From Natranaerofaba carboxydovora (GTDB lineage Bacteria; Bacillota; Natranaerobiia; Natranaerobiales; Natranaerofabaceae): 64,000 nt of DNA. The stretch is taken from positions 1,118,501-1,182,500 of the forward strand of contig NZ_CP054394.1 in NCBI RefSeq assembly GCF_022539405.1, in the 5' to 3' direction. Positions 36,320-46,697 of the stretch are shown piece after piece; the first letter of the stretch is position 1; each line of letters opens with the position of its first letter. Made by a program: the position numbers and the translations under genes. The notes beneath the pieces were generated by a model that was not told the origin of the DNA, searched no databases, and was given only the letters and a program-made list of their open reading frames with translations.

Positions 36320-36907
36320 AAAACCACCTCCTATTAATAACTATTTGGGAGATGGTTTGAATATTAAGGCTCTTATTGTTATCAAAGTTTGTTCGTTTAA
36401 ATTTTTTAGCTTTGTAATGTTCATTTGACGTTATTTGCAGTTAAAAATTTTTGTTTTCATTAAACCTGTAATCATAAATTTAAATCAGCGTTTAAAAGAC
36501 ATTGCAAGAAAGCTGCCTTACGGTACTTGATCCTCCTCAACCACAAGGGGCAAGAATTCAAAAAGCTTGCGACAAACCCCAAGTTGCGTCAAGCACAACT
36601 TGTCAAATAACATATCCAAGCTTTTGGTCTAATCCTCTAAGGTCATAAACTCGCTTGAGCAATCGCCCGAATAGAGGTTATATAAAGTAGGATCTTTTGT
36701 CTAATTCGCCCTACACCCTACCCATAACATCCACTCGGTCTTGTAGATAACGGCAAGCTTTCTTTTATTCCAAGGGCTCTTCTGGCTATACAAAATGTTA
36801 CAGCAACATGAACCGATAAATCTCCATCCCAGGAGTAGGAAAGTGACAGCTGATAAAAATATAAACTCTACCCCACAACCTGTGTTGTATTAGGGTAAGC
36901 CTTTAGT
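36320..36907. other. Non-coding stretch, part of it G+C-richer than its surroundings
   Basis: From about 36480 to 36900 the sequence is clearly less A/T-rich than its neighbours and has no long open frame on either strand. Short inverted repeats occur (CCTCTA...TAGAGG near 36630-36675; GCTTG...CAAGC near 36557-36590; CTCGCTTGAG at about 36649-36658). It could be a decayed mobile element or a structured RNA. I cannot assign it. Confidence 0.4.
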
Positions 36908-37771
36908 TCATCTATCAGATTTTACCCTCTTTGTTTCTTGAACTTTTTTATTATTATAATTAATAAATTCTAATGATAAGTTATGATCTGGATGTACATC
37001 CATCTTTTCTAAGTCTAAAGGGAGTGCAAAATTATCTAATAAAACATGATGATTAGGGCAAACGCAAATTATATTTTCCTTTACATCAGGTCCCTCATGC
37101 TCACCACCTAAGGGTTTTAAATGGTGGGCTTCTGCATAGTAGTTTACATCATCAAGCTTAAGTGATTCTTGACAAATTTGACATGTATAATTATACATAA
37201 CTTTAATTTCTTTACTTACTTTAGTATCTCTAATTCTTCTTACTACCGTACTGGAAGAATACTTTTTATCCTCTGTTAATTCTTTATCATCAACATCTGG
37301 CAATTTTCTTAAATTTTCAAGAGAAAACAGTTTAAGTGGGAAATATTTTTCGTTTCCAAACCACTTAAATTCATCTGTTTCGGAATTAATTTCAGCCGTC
37401 CACCAAGTTTCATTAAACCAATCATCTCTATTTTTTTCTAGTTTAAACGCATATTCTCTTAACTCTATATAATGAAGAAAATATAACTTTTCTTCAAAGG
37501 GAATCAAATATATTTCAAAATTAGAAGGACCATCTAATGCACGAGGGTTTATAGATGGTTTTTGACGGCTATCAGCTTGAAACCAATTTTTATTTACACA
37601 GAACTTTGGATTATTATTAAAAAAATTTACAACCCAACAAGTGTATTCTCCCACATTAACTAAACAAGTATCTTTTAATTTTTTTTCTTCCTCTTCATTT
37701 AAATAAATTCCCAATTTCTCAAAGTGCTTAATAATTAAACTTGCCCTTTTTGTCAATGACATTGACCCCAT
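36908..37771 (-). CDS. HNH endonuclease
   Basis: 287 aa, ATG with AGAGGTGAT upstream. C-terminal HNH domain: CQICQESL, YYAEAHHLKPLGGEHEGPD, ENIICVCPNHHVLLDN. This is the zinc-containing HNH found in many restriction-like proteins. The N-terminal 170 residues contain PRALDGPSNFEIYLIPFEEK and are not recognised; they may recognise DNA. No methylase or other partner is adjacent. Likely a modification-dependent or solitary restriction nuclease, by inference. Confidence 0.78.
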   Translation of the reverse strand: MGSMSLTKRASLIIKHFEKLGIYLNEEEEKKLKDTCLVNVGEYTCWVVNFFNNNPKFCVNKNWFQADSRQKPSINPRALDGPSNFEIYLIPFEEKLYFLHYIELREYAFKLEKNRDDWFNETWWTAEINSETDEFKWFGNEKYFPLKLFSLENLRKLPDVDDKELTEDKKYSSSTVVRRIRDTKVSKEIKVMYNYTCQICQESLKLDDVNYYAEAHHLKPLGGEHEGPDVKENIICVCPNHHVLLDNFALPLDLEKMDVHPDHNLSLEFINYNNKKVQETKRVKSDR

Positions 37772-38639
37772 AGTGCTATCACCTCTTTAATAAATATTTA
37801 TTTAAATATATTACAGGGCTTTGTAAATTATTATAAAATTTGTCTAGTAGATATATTTGTAGTGTCAAGAATTAAGTCAAGAGTATAGGACCTTCGGAAG
37901 AATAAGGAAAACTGCAAGGAAATGTAAGCCCTTATAACCATGATTAATGCTATTTTTTTCATAGCATACCTCTTCTGGCGAGAATTTCTGAAACACACCT
38001 TCAATGGAACCATAGTACTTCCAATAAAAGTGTTTTTATGAGCTTCACAAATAGTACTAATTGAAAAAGCTTTGCACAGTATCTCCAATAAGCAAAATAG
38101 ATTACCCTTCAAAATCCATGTTGAGTACCAGGTTTAAATCACGGATTTTTTACTGAAAGCTCTTGAGTTATTTAAATATATTCTACAAAATTATTCCACT
38201 TCCTAGTAACTTCCAGCAACTTGATTATTATTGTAATCGCATTGTCTTTTTCTTAGGTCTGTCATTATATTGGGTGTTCTTTTCTAAGAACTTCTATTAA
38301 GTCTTTCTCCTGTTTCGATCCATCTTTTATAAAATAGCTTGCTTTTATGGAGTGAAAGACAAAAGAAAAATCAGGACACTAACACTTCAAGAACTATTAT
38401 AAAGCTGACCGGCGCCTGTTTTTCTAGCTGTAACGGTTAAATAAGAATTTGCAACTTAGTTATTTAATCGGGGTTATTTCATGCAGTTTTTATGACTAAT
38501 ATTCAGATGCCAAAAAACATAATCGCACACGTTTGCGATTATATATAGAATTAGCATTTTTCATAACGTTAATAGAAACAACATAAGAATATTATAAAGT
38601 TCATGAGTATTAAATATAACAATCCAGGAGGGTTGAAAG
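37772..38639. other. Gap without a convincing gene
   Basis: A minus-strand frame at 37831-38112 (KVCFRNSRQKRYAMKK and following) has no ribosome site and no recognisable family; it may be transposase debris. Near 38521-38540 AATCGCACACGTTTGCGATT is an imperfect palindrome whose relative occurs at 49146-49166. The PLD gene's GGAGGG lies at the right edge. Confidence 0.4.
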
Positions 38640-39380
38640 ATGCCAATTGCTTTACTTTTTCGTAGAAAGAAAGAGTATTCCCCTTTTAGAAATGAGTTGC
38701 TTAATTTAATTAAAGACTCAAGAGGGGACAAGCTTCTATTAGGTTATGGATATATTGATGATAGGAATGACAAATACAGTATTATTAACCCAATATGTAG
38801 TCACATTGAAGAAAACGAAAATTTAAAAAAAGTTTACGTTATAGCTGGAAACTTCGAGCATAATAAACATACTACTAACGATGAAGAATGTAACGGAGAT
38901 AACAACAAGATGACTGGAAATAAGTGTTGGAATTGTGCATTAGAAAAAGTTAGGAATAAAATAAATGAGAGGTTAGAAAACAAAGGTTTAGATGTTAAAA
39001 TAATAAATTTTAATGAAGAAATTGATAATAGCTTTGATATGAGTAAATGGCATGCTAAAGTTGCTATGAAGTTTGAAAATGATGAACCTATAGCCGCTAT
39101 TATCGGAAGTAGTAATTTGACCAATCCTGCTTTTAATCCTCATACAGATAGAAGATTTTGCCAGTTTGAAGTTGATGTGGTTATATATTTGCCTGGATTT
39201 GATGGAATATTCGACCTAAATATTTATGATCAAACAGAAATTTTATTTTCTAATAAATTAGAAAAACCAGGCAAAAAGGATAGTTATAATGATGAAGCTC
39301 AACATGAAAAAGTCTTTTTATATTCATTAGTAGAAGAGTACAAAAAGCTTAACATTCTTAATGACTTCTTTGACAAGTAA
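38640..39380 (+). CDS. PLD-like (HKD) nuclease family protein
   Basis: 246 aa, ATG with AGGAGGG upstream. A single HKD motif: WHAKVAMKFENDEPIAAIIGSSNLTNPAF, with the usual H-x-K and GSSN. A Cys-containing segment (NKCWNCALEKV, about 98-108) precedes it. One-HKD proteins work as dimers, often as nucleases in restriction or defence systems. Stands alone on the plus strand among minus-strand defence-like genes. Confidence 0.75.
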   Translation: MPIALLFRRKKEYSPFRNELLNLIKDSRGDKLLLGYGYIDDRNDKYSIINPICSHIEENENLKKVYVIAGNFEHNKHTTNDEECNGDNNKMTGNKCWNCALEKVRNKINERLENKGLDVKIINFNEEIDNSFDMSKWHAKVAMKFENDEPIAAIIGSSNLTNPAFNPHTDRRFCQFEVDVVIYLPGFDGIFDLNIYDQTEILFSNKLEKPGKKDSYNDEAQHEKVFLYSLVEEYKKLNILNDFFDK

Positions 39381-39429
39381 TTAATAGCAACTGTAATCCT
39401 TCTATTATTATTTAAAAAGGTAATGAAGT

Positions 39430-39489
39430 TAAATGACGTCAAATGACATCTGTAAGAATACGTTCGTGACATCATTTGGCGTCATTTAA
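39430..39489. repeat. Inverted repeat with TGACGTCA-type arms
   Basis: AAATGACGTCAAATGACATC (39431-39450) and GACATCATTTGGCGTCATTT (39468-39487) are inverted with a few mismatches. A single arm recurs at 48961-48978 and a weaker one near 36422. Confidence 0.6.
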
Positions 39490-39608
39490 TGCTTTTCTAA
39501 ATATTTATCTATACATTCTTTATAAGCAAAGACTATTGGGACAGGGTCAGTCATACAGCTTTTTTTTGCAACTGATAGCCCATCTTTTCTAATCAAAAAA
39601 GTAGGTGA

Positions 39609-41915
39609 TTATAAAATATTAGAGTCTAAATCGAGACTACCCTCCCAATATGCAAAATCAGACTTCATGCGGTTTATTATTTCATCTGTCGTTCCTTCTA
39701 CTATCTCAGCGGGTGGCAGTTCATTCCTTAACTTACTCTGATAATCATCACCTATTAATTGATTGAGTACAAAAACATAACCATAATCATTTGGGGTTCT
39801 TGTCAGGCGTCCAAACATCTGTTTTAGTTCCATACTTACTCTTTTAACATCATATTGAAAGGCTTCGGTTTTCCCCTTTTCCTCCCTTAATTTATCATTT
39901 AAAGGGTCACTGGGGTGTTTAAATCCCACTTTTTCAATTAGAACGCAGCTAAGACTTGGGCCAGGTATATTAACCCCTTCAAAAAAAGTTCGGCTACCTA
40001 AAACTACAACTCTTTTGTTAGACTCTAGAAATTCTTTACCTTTCTTTTTACTGTCTTCAGGACTAAGTACCAATATATTTTCTTTCTCTAACTTTTTGTA
40101 AGCATAGCCATATATCTTTTCTAGCCTTTCGGTACTATGACCTAAAAATAACGTCCTACCGTTTAATGTTTTAGCCACTTTTACTAATAGCTCACTAACC
40201 TCTTTGATGAATTTATCTTCTTTTTTGTATATTGAAATATCAGTGGGGATTGCTAGTCGACAGTTAGATTGATAATCAAAAATATGCCCAATATAAAAAT
40301 GACGTGTATTTCTAGCATCATTTAAGTTAATAGTTTTCTTGAAGTAATCAAACTTTTCTTCTACCCTTAAAGTGGCTGAAGTAAATACTCCAGCTTCTAA
40401 GTTAGCTATAATGTTCTCTGTAAAAGGTTTATTTAATCCTTCCTTTCCTAAAAACCAACTTTTATCTATTTTAATACCTCCATAATAACACCAACCGTCC
40501 GAATCACCTGGCTGATCACGTAATTCATATAAAAGTTTAGATATAAATTCGAATCTTTTAATAAACTCTTCAATTCTCATTGCTAGTGGTTGTTGGTCGA
40601 AGCTTTGTTTTATTTCTTTAATTTCATTTACTATACTTGTTACTTCCTGAGATAATTGATTTATATTAGAAGCAAGTTTTTCTACTCTCTTAAAAAACTT
40701 CAAGCTATCCTTTTCCTTTTTCAAACGTTTCTTCTCTTCATACTCTTCTGTCCATCCATTATTTTCAAAGTGTTTTTTAATTTGACTTTCCAGCTTATTT
40801 ATTATTTGATGAGTTTCATTAATAATATTATTAAATTGATGTAGTCTTTTCTTTTTATTAGTTGTCTTATTATAATAATTAATCAAATAAAACAGTGGGC
40901 CACCTTCTTTTTTATTACTATTATAAAAATCATTAAGTAACCATTTAAGTTCAGAAGATGATACTTCTATTTTCCCCCCTTCTATCATGTTTCTTCTAAG
41001 GTTGTGAGCCTCATCCACTATTAAGAGCTTTATTTCTGGATAACTTTTCGGCCAGCAAGTCAATAGACTTTGGTTTACTACTATCAACTTAGCAGTTTCT
41101 AATTTTTGTTTCATTTCATTAAATTTACATTTATTATTAAAAGAACAATTATTTCCTTCACAGTCTATTCGATCGCTTTTTAATAATTGTTTTAACGGAA
41201 TATGGCTCTTACTATATTCTTTCTCCTTCCAATAATTTATTTCAAACCAATAAGATAAATCTTCGTCTATATCACCACTTTCTACTTTTTCTATCCAGTT
41301 TTCTAGATAAATTGCCAATGCTATTTCATCTTCACTAGTATCTAACCCATTAATAAACTTATTATGTTTGTTTAAACAAACATAATTCTCCCTACCTTTT
41401 ACTTTTAAATGTTTAATCCCCGTTAGATTTAAGCTATCAACTATCTTTGGAAACTCATTTTCCAAAATATCCTCTTGAAGTGATTTATTTGCTGTTGCAA
41501 TTACTACTTGCCCTTTATTTTCATGTAACCAAAGTAATGTAACTAATAAATAGGGTAATGATTTACCTAATCCTGTAGGCGCTTCTGCACAAAGATATCC
41601 CCCATTAACTAAAGTATCTTTAATTTTTGCTGCAAGTTCTGCCTGACCATCTCGTAATGAATAGTCCGGTAAATATTTTTTAAGAACCTTTTCGTCTTGC
41701 AGTATGTCTTCCACGTCATCAAGAGTTGGTGGTTGTAACTCATTTGCAACTTCCAAATCAGATTCAACTTCAAGATTTAAATCTATATAGTCACATTCTA
41801 ATACTTCTTTTACATAAGGATACCAATCCCAAGGGGATTCTTGATCCTGGCAATACTCATGAATTATTTTTACTAACTTAGATTGTTTAAGCATACTTTC
41901 TAGTAATTTATTAAG
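39609..41915 (-). pseudogene. dinG: dinG 3' part: helicase domain, cut off by IS21
   Basis: About 768 codons of the XPD-like helicase of the Firmicute DinG exonuclease/helicase. Walker A APTGLGKSLPYL, LLIVDEAHNLRRN (DEAH box), SRTFFEGVNIPG and QMFGRLTRTPNDYG are visible. Cys residues in YVCLNK and CEGNNCSFNNKC could bind the Fe-S cluster. The N-terminal exonuclease lies across the IS at 44350-44856. A TTG inside the IS end (41927) could start a helicase-only protein in frame, so some activity may remain. Confidence 0.85.
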
Positions 41916-42060
41916 TGTTTGTGGCAAAATAGAAATGGAGAAAATGGCAAGATAAAAATCCCGTAAAAATTGGAAAAAAAGTCATTGCCAGCATCCCAAA
42001 AATATCATACCCTTCTAATTGTAATCTACCAAAAAACAGTTAGAAGGAGGAAAAGAAAGG

Positions 42061-43566
42061 ATGCTGACAATGACTCAACAGTATAATATCAAATACTTAT
42101 CATTTCATAAAGGAAAAAAGTACAGCGAAATTAGCAGGGAAACAGGCCATGATTTCAAAACTGTGAAAAAATACGCCGAGAAGGAAGATTTTAATGATAG
42201 TCCTCCCCGGAGAAAGAAAAAAAGTTCAAAACTTGATCCTTTTAAACCAACTATTGATCAGTGGTTAAATGAAGATACAAAAGCTCCAGTAAAACAGCGG
42301 CATACAGCTAAAAGAATATACGATAGATTAAAAGAGGAATTTAAGGAAAAATTTAATGTTTCTGAAAGAGTCGTTAGATATTACGTATCAGCTAAAAAGA
42401 GAGAAATATTTGGTGATAGTGAAGCTTATCTTCCCCTTGAACATCCTTCTGGGGAAGCTCAAGTGGACTTTGGCGAGTCACTAATTTATGAAAACGGCAA
42501 AGAAATCAAAGGGCATTCTCTAGTCTTATCGTTTCCCCATAGCAATGTAGCTTACGAGCAAGTTTTCAGGGGCCAAAACCAGGAATGTTTGTTGGAAGGG
42601 CTGCAGAGGATATTCAAATATATAAACGGTGTTCCCACAAAGATTTGGTTTGATAATCTATCTGCTGCAGTGAAAGAAATTAAGAAAAAAGGTGAAAGAG
42701 AGTTAATCGAACAATTTGAAAAATTTGCCCTTCATTACGGGTTTCTCCACAACTTTTGTAATGCCGGCAAATCAAATGAAAAAGGTCATGTGGAAAACAA
42801 AGTAGGCTTCACCAGGCTAAATCATTTTGTCCCCGTTCCTTCCGTATCTGACATAGAAGATTTGAATGAAGAACTTTTTCAAAAAGCAGAAAACGACGCC
42901 CAAAAACTGCACTACAAAAAACAAAAGAAAGAAGCAGAGCTATTTGAAGAGGATAAAAATTGCTTACTTAAATTACCGGACAAGCCTTTTGATATTGGCC
43001 GATTGGTAAAAGTAAAAACAAATAAATATGGAAAAGTTGAATTAGATAAAAAGATCTATTCCACATCTCCCCGGCTAGTGGGAAAACAGGTCTGGCTTTA
43101 TTTAACCCATGATAGGGTGGATGTGTTAGATGAAGATTATAAACAAGTGGTTTCACACCCTAGGCTCTATCAAGAAACTGAGTCAATGAAATGGTATCCC
43201 TATTTAGAGCTGATAGCAAAACGGCCTAACGCTTTAAAATACACTGGTTTTTACAAAGAATTGCCCGATCCCTGGCAGGATTATCTTGAGTATCTTGATT
43301 ACCCGAAAAAGAAAAAAGCACTTCATTTATTAAAGGATATAATTGAGCACAATGACATGGATACTGCAGCCGATGTACTTTCACAAACCCTCAAAGATGG
43401 AGTAGATGATGTGGAAAGTATCAGGCTTACTTGGACTAGAAAAACTAGCAACATAACTCTACCATCCGAACTGGTTTCAAACAATAATATACCTTCAATG
43501 ACAGGATATACTCCAAATTTCGCAGTTTACGATGAGCTATTAAACAAGGCAGGTGATAGGAAATGA
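42061..43566 (+). CDS. istA: IS21-family transposase IstA (copy 2)
   Basis: 501 aa, same domains as copy 1: HTH near the N-terminus and the DDE residues in GEAQVDFGES, IWFDNLSAAV and NEKGHVENKVGF. Only three residues differ from copy 1 by eye. GGAGGAAAAG precedes the ATG. Confidence 0.95.
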   Translation: MLTMTQQYNIKYLSFHKGKKYSEISRETGHDFKTVKKYAEKEDFNDSPPRRKKKSSKLDPFKPTIDQWLNEDTKAPVKQRHTAKRIYDRLKEEFKEKFNVSERVVRYYVSAKKREIFGDSEAYLPLEHPSGEAQVDFGESLIYENGKEIKGHSLVLSFPHSNVAYEQVFRGQNQECLLEGLQRIFKYINGVPTKIWFDNLSAAVKEIKKKGERELIEQFEKFALHYGFLHNFCNAGKSNEKGHVENKVGFTRLNHFVPVPSVSDIEDLNEELFQKAENDAQKLHYKKQKKEAELFEEDKNCLLKLPDKPFDIGRLVKVKTNKYGKVELDKKIYSTSPRLVGKQVWLYLTHDRVDVLDEDYKQVVSHPRLYQETESMKWYPYLELIAKRPNALKYTGFYKELPDPWQDYLEYLDYPKKKKALHLLKDIIEHNDMDTAADVLSQTLKDGVDDVESIRLTWTRKTSNITLPSELVSNNNIPSMTGYTPNFAVYDELLNKAGDRK

Positions 43567-44285
43567 AAGAAACTATTGAGAGCTACTGCAAAAAGCTTAA
43601 GTTAGGTACTACTATACCGGAGAATTACCCTCAAATAGAAGCAGATACCCATGAAGAGTTTTTAGAGAAACTTTTAAGACTGGAGGTGGAACAAAGGGAG
43701 ATAAATCGTAAAAACCGCCTTTTAAAACAGGCTAATTTTCCTACCTTCAAAACATCTAAGGACTACAATTTTGATAACGTAGCTTTGCCGGAAAGCATTG
43801 ACGTGGAAACACTTAAGACTGCCGGTTTTGTTGAACAAAAGGAAAATCTTATTCTTTACGGGCCTGTAGGCACTGGGAAAACTTTTATGAGTATTGCTGT
43901 GGGAATTGAAGCTTGTAACCGTGGGAAAAAGGTTATGTTTTACACTACAGCAGCTTTGGTCAATCAGCTTTTAGAAGCTCAAGCTGACGGGGAAATAAAT
44001 AAATTAATGAAAAAGATTGAAAAAGCAGATGTGTTAATTTGCGATGAATGGGGGTACATCCCCCTCAACACAGAAGGAGCACAACTTCTTTTTCAAGTAA
44101 TTTCAAACTGTTACGAAAAGCGTAGTGTAATCATCACTACCAATTTAGAATTTAGCAAGTGGAACACTATATTTTATGATGAAAAGCTTACTAGTGCAAT
44201 TATCGACAGGTTAGTTCACTACAGCCATTTGATCACATTTACAGGGCCTAGCTACAGGCTGCAGAACTCTTACATTAATTGCTAA
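43563..44285 (+). CDS. istB: IS21-family helper ATPase IstB (copy 2)
   Basis: 240 aa, Walker A GPVGTGKTF, Walker B VLICDEWGYIP; overlaps istA by 4 bases. One visible residue differs from copy 1. Confidence 0.95.
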   Translation: MKETIESYCKKLKLGTTIPENYPQIEADTHEEFLEKLLRLEVEQREINRKNRLLKQANFPTFKTSKDYNFDNVALPESIDVETLKTAGFVEQKENLILYGPVGTGKTFMSIAVGIEACNRGKKVMFYTTAALVNQLLEAQADGEINKLMKKIEKADVLICDEWGYIPLNTEGAQLLFQVISNCYEKRSVIITTNLEFSKWNTIFYDEKLTSAIIDRLVHYSHLITFTGPSYRLQNSYINC

Positions 44286-44349
44286 ATCTGGAATTGGGGT
44301 GCTGGATAAATTTTTTGCCGTTTTCGGGAATTTTATCTTGCCAAACACA

Positions 44350-44856
44350 ATTAAGTATTTTCAGTGTATCTTCTGCATCATCTAAAGCTCTATGATTTTC
44401 TTTATATGACTTTGAATCAAAAATAACTTTACCTAAGTGATCTATTTTATGTGCATCTAATTGTGGTTCAACTATGCATGCTAACTCACAACTATCTAAA
44501 AATTTTTGAGATATACCAGATATATACTTTTTTAAAAATCCTTCTTCAAAATCGGAATTGTGACATATAAGAGGAAGATCTTCAATAAACTTTAGAAATT
44601 CTTCTCTTATATCTTCAATTTTAGGAGATTGGTATATCTTATTTTGTTCTTGTTCTAACCCTTCACACAATCGCAATGTATCCAGTGGTATTTCACATTC
44701 AGGGTTGATTAGTGTATGATATTTATCGACTATTTTATGGTCTTTGACTTTAACTGCACCTATTTCAATTATTTTGGCATTTTCCTCTGGGTTTAAGCCG
44801 GTTGTTTCAATATCTAAAACTACACAGTTTTTGATGTAGGAGTCGATAATAACCAC
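44350..44856 (-). pseudogene. dinG: dinG 5' part: DEDDh exonuclease domain, cut by IS21
   Basis: About 169 codons from GTG 44856 with AAGGGG upstream. Exonuclease motifs CVVLDIETTGLNPEE (Exo I), ICHNSDFEEGFL (Exo II) and HRALDDAEDTLKIL (Exo III, His-x4-Asp) are intact. The frame runs into the IS and ends at 44275 after a foreign tail. In Firmicutes this domain is the N-terminus of DinG; joined with 39609-41915 it makes about 937 aa. Confidence 0.88.
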
Positions 44857-45198
44857 CCCTTATAATATTAATGCTAAAATATTCTTGCTATTAAAATTAT
44901 AATTTTTGTCCATTTTTTTATTACAAAAAATTAAATGATTAGCTCTAATTTTATGTTTCCTTATTGACTATTTTTTTCTTTATCATATTTTTTATACAAA
45001 AAATCATAATTTAAAAGTATAATCACTTCTTTTTAGGGTCAAAATAATACTTTGTGTTACATAATATAATCACTAAATTGTAAACTTAGATTGACTCTAT
45101 GACAAAAAATTAGGTCCCCTACTAGATGGGAACCTAAACTAACAATCTTATGATGAAATTATATTGAAACAATAAACATTTTATTCTATGCTATTACA
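44857..45198. other. Gap with terminator only
   Basis: A/T-rich; holds the dinG upstream region and the terminator of the following lipoprotein gene. Nothing else seen. Confidence 0.5.
45111..45136 (-). terminator. Terminator of the lipoprotein gene
   Basis: TAGGTCCC...GGGAACCTA inverted repeat, flanked on the gene's downstream side by A/T-rich sequence. Confidence 0.55.
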
Positions 45199-45879
45199 TT
45201 AATGGACTTTCTTTCTATGTAGACCGTATACAAAAGCACCAATCCCTATACTTATTACTAATAAAAAACTTAATAAAGTATTGGTTCTAAAGGTTTCAAC
45301 CTGATATTTTACATCTACCTCATTATTTAGTGAACTATCCATATTCCACATCTTATAATCTTCATCGTTTATCATGTCAGCGTTATGATGTTCAGATTCT
45401 CCAGGAATGCTTAAATAAAAATCTGCTTCTACATCATTTGATGGGTCCCACATAAAATGATCGCCAAATACTTTTTCGTATATTGTGCCTTCTAAAGATT
45501 CCTCATATAATTCTAATTCTAATTGATATGTTTCATGCATTAGGCTACTATCTACTTCTTGCAATTGTACTTCTCCATCAAATCCATCTAACACTTTTCC
45601 AATTTCCATATCATTCAAATCGTCTACTTCTTTTGTAGCTTTGACTCCAACCCAGTTGTCTTCGTACAATTTTTTCGTCTCTAAACCTTTCTCTTCATAA
45701 TAAGATCGAATTTCCTCTAATTGCGTACCGTCAACGTAACTACTTCTAAACATCGATACTTTCTTAAAAATTCCAGATCCATCTTCATTTATATCTAAAA
45801 AAACTTCAGTATCAACATCATCACAACCTACAATGAGAATCAAACTTATAGTGATTAGAATAATTAATATCTTCTTCAT
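45199..45879 (-). CDS. LppM-like lipoprotein with C-terminal membrane anchor
   Basis: About 226 aa from ATG 45879 (TAGGAG 9 bases upstream). Signal peptide with lipobox LILIVGC (Cys19). TEVFLDINEDGSGIFKKVSMF resembles the start of LppM/DUF3153-type domains. A second membrane helix near the C-terminus (LLSFLLVISIGIGAFVYGL) with a basic tail gives a two-anchor layout. Function unknown. Confidence 0.7.
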   Translation of the reverse strand: MKKILIILITISLILIVGCDDVDTEVFLDINEDGSGIFKKVSMFRSSYVDGTQLEEIRSYYEEKGLETKKLYEDNWVGVKATKEVDDLNDMEIGKVLDGFDGEVQLQEVDSSLMHETYQLELELYEESLEGTIYEKVFGDHFMWDPSNDVEADFYLSIPGESEHHNADMINDEDYKMWNMDSSLNNEVDVKYQVETFRTNTLLSFLLVISIGIGAFVYGLHRKKVH

Positions 45880-46697
45880 AGAATTCAACTCCTATCACTA
45901 AATTTATCTATTAAATATATTTCCACGTTGGATAAACAATTATCCGACAATGAGTAATTGTAGTGCCTATTGATTGGTTTTCAGTTAACTTACCGTACCT
46001 TTTTCAAACTGCTAGTGTATATATTATATATACCTAGGGAGGTGATTAGCGTGAAAAATAAAGTATCTAGCAATAAAGAAGGGCACACTTATAAAGGTCT
46101 TTAAGACCCCCGAAAAAATCAAATAGGTTTAAACTGCAGAAGTATTAAAATCGATATTATTAATCAAACCAAGAGATGTTAAAAGTTTAGCTGCTTGTTT
46201 AACAGCTTTTTGCTTTTGCTTGGCCATCATTTCTTGTGGCATATCAATTTTAAACAAATCACTTGGGTTCCATACCTTACGGAATTTCACCCCAATCCTC
46301 TAGTATAATTAAAGCTTCGTAATGAGTGTGGTATCTTTTTAATTTCTTAAGCTGGCTTCATAAACCATTCGAACAATTTTTTTGCTTTATATTCTAGACA
46401 TTGAAAAAATCAGCCATACTACTGAAATAGGGAAAAATCTCTGGCCTCACTTTACACTTCTAAATTTATCTCTGATTGTGCAGTTGAAATGTTGCAGATG
46501 CTTATGAAAAAAAATTATTCTATCCCTGAGCTAGATTTAACTCATGAAGAATTTTGTACATATTTTATTAGTTGGGATATTTGAAATTTATAAGAAATTT
46601 TAAATAATAAATTGTCAAAAGAATGTATATATATTTTAAAGAGCAGGAATTTAATAGGAATAAAAAATTCTAAGTGGAAAAAGGGAGGGGTAATAAT
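45880..46697. other. Gap with gene debris
   Basis: A minus-strand stretch near 46140-46295 reads FRKVWNPSDLFKIDMPQEMM and AKLLTSLGLINNIDF; a plus-strand stretch near 46445-46580 reads SDCAVEMLQMLMKKNYSIPELDL. Both lack starts and look like fragments. A microORF is listed separately. Confidence 0.35.
46051..46103 (+). CDS. Possible 17-residue microORF or truncated gene
   Basis: GTG AAA AAT... codes for MKNKVSSNKEGHTYKGL. AGGGAGGTGAT, an almost perfect ribosome site, stands at 46037-46047. It may be the surviving 5' end of a lost gene. Confidence 0.25.

Larger units (their letters stand above)
41916..44348 (+). mobile_element. IS21-family element, copy 2, inside dinG
   Basis: 2,433 bp, same ends as copy 1 (TGTTTGTGG...CCAAACAC). 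Flanks have ATTAAG on both sides (41910-41915 and 44350-44355), with one mismatched base if a 7-bp duplication is assumed. Removing the IS and one repeat copy gives an uninterrupted dinG frame (...LKILN-KLLES...). Confidence 0.95.

Noticed and set aside
36480..36905. Group II intron or IscB-type guide RNA
   Set aside because: I found no domain V-like hairpin and no reverse transcriptase or IscB gene; the HNH gene next door is not IscB-like, so only 'structured block' is reported.
37831..38112. 93-codon minus-strand frame
   Set aside because: No ribosome site, unusual composition and no recognisable family; kept only as possible debris.
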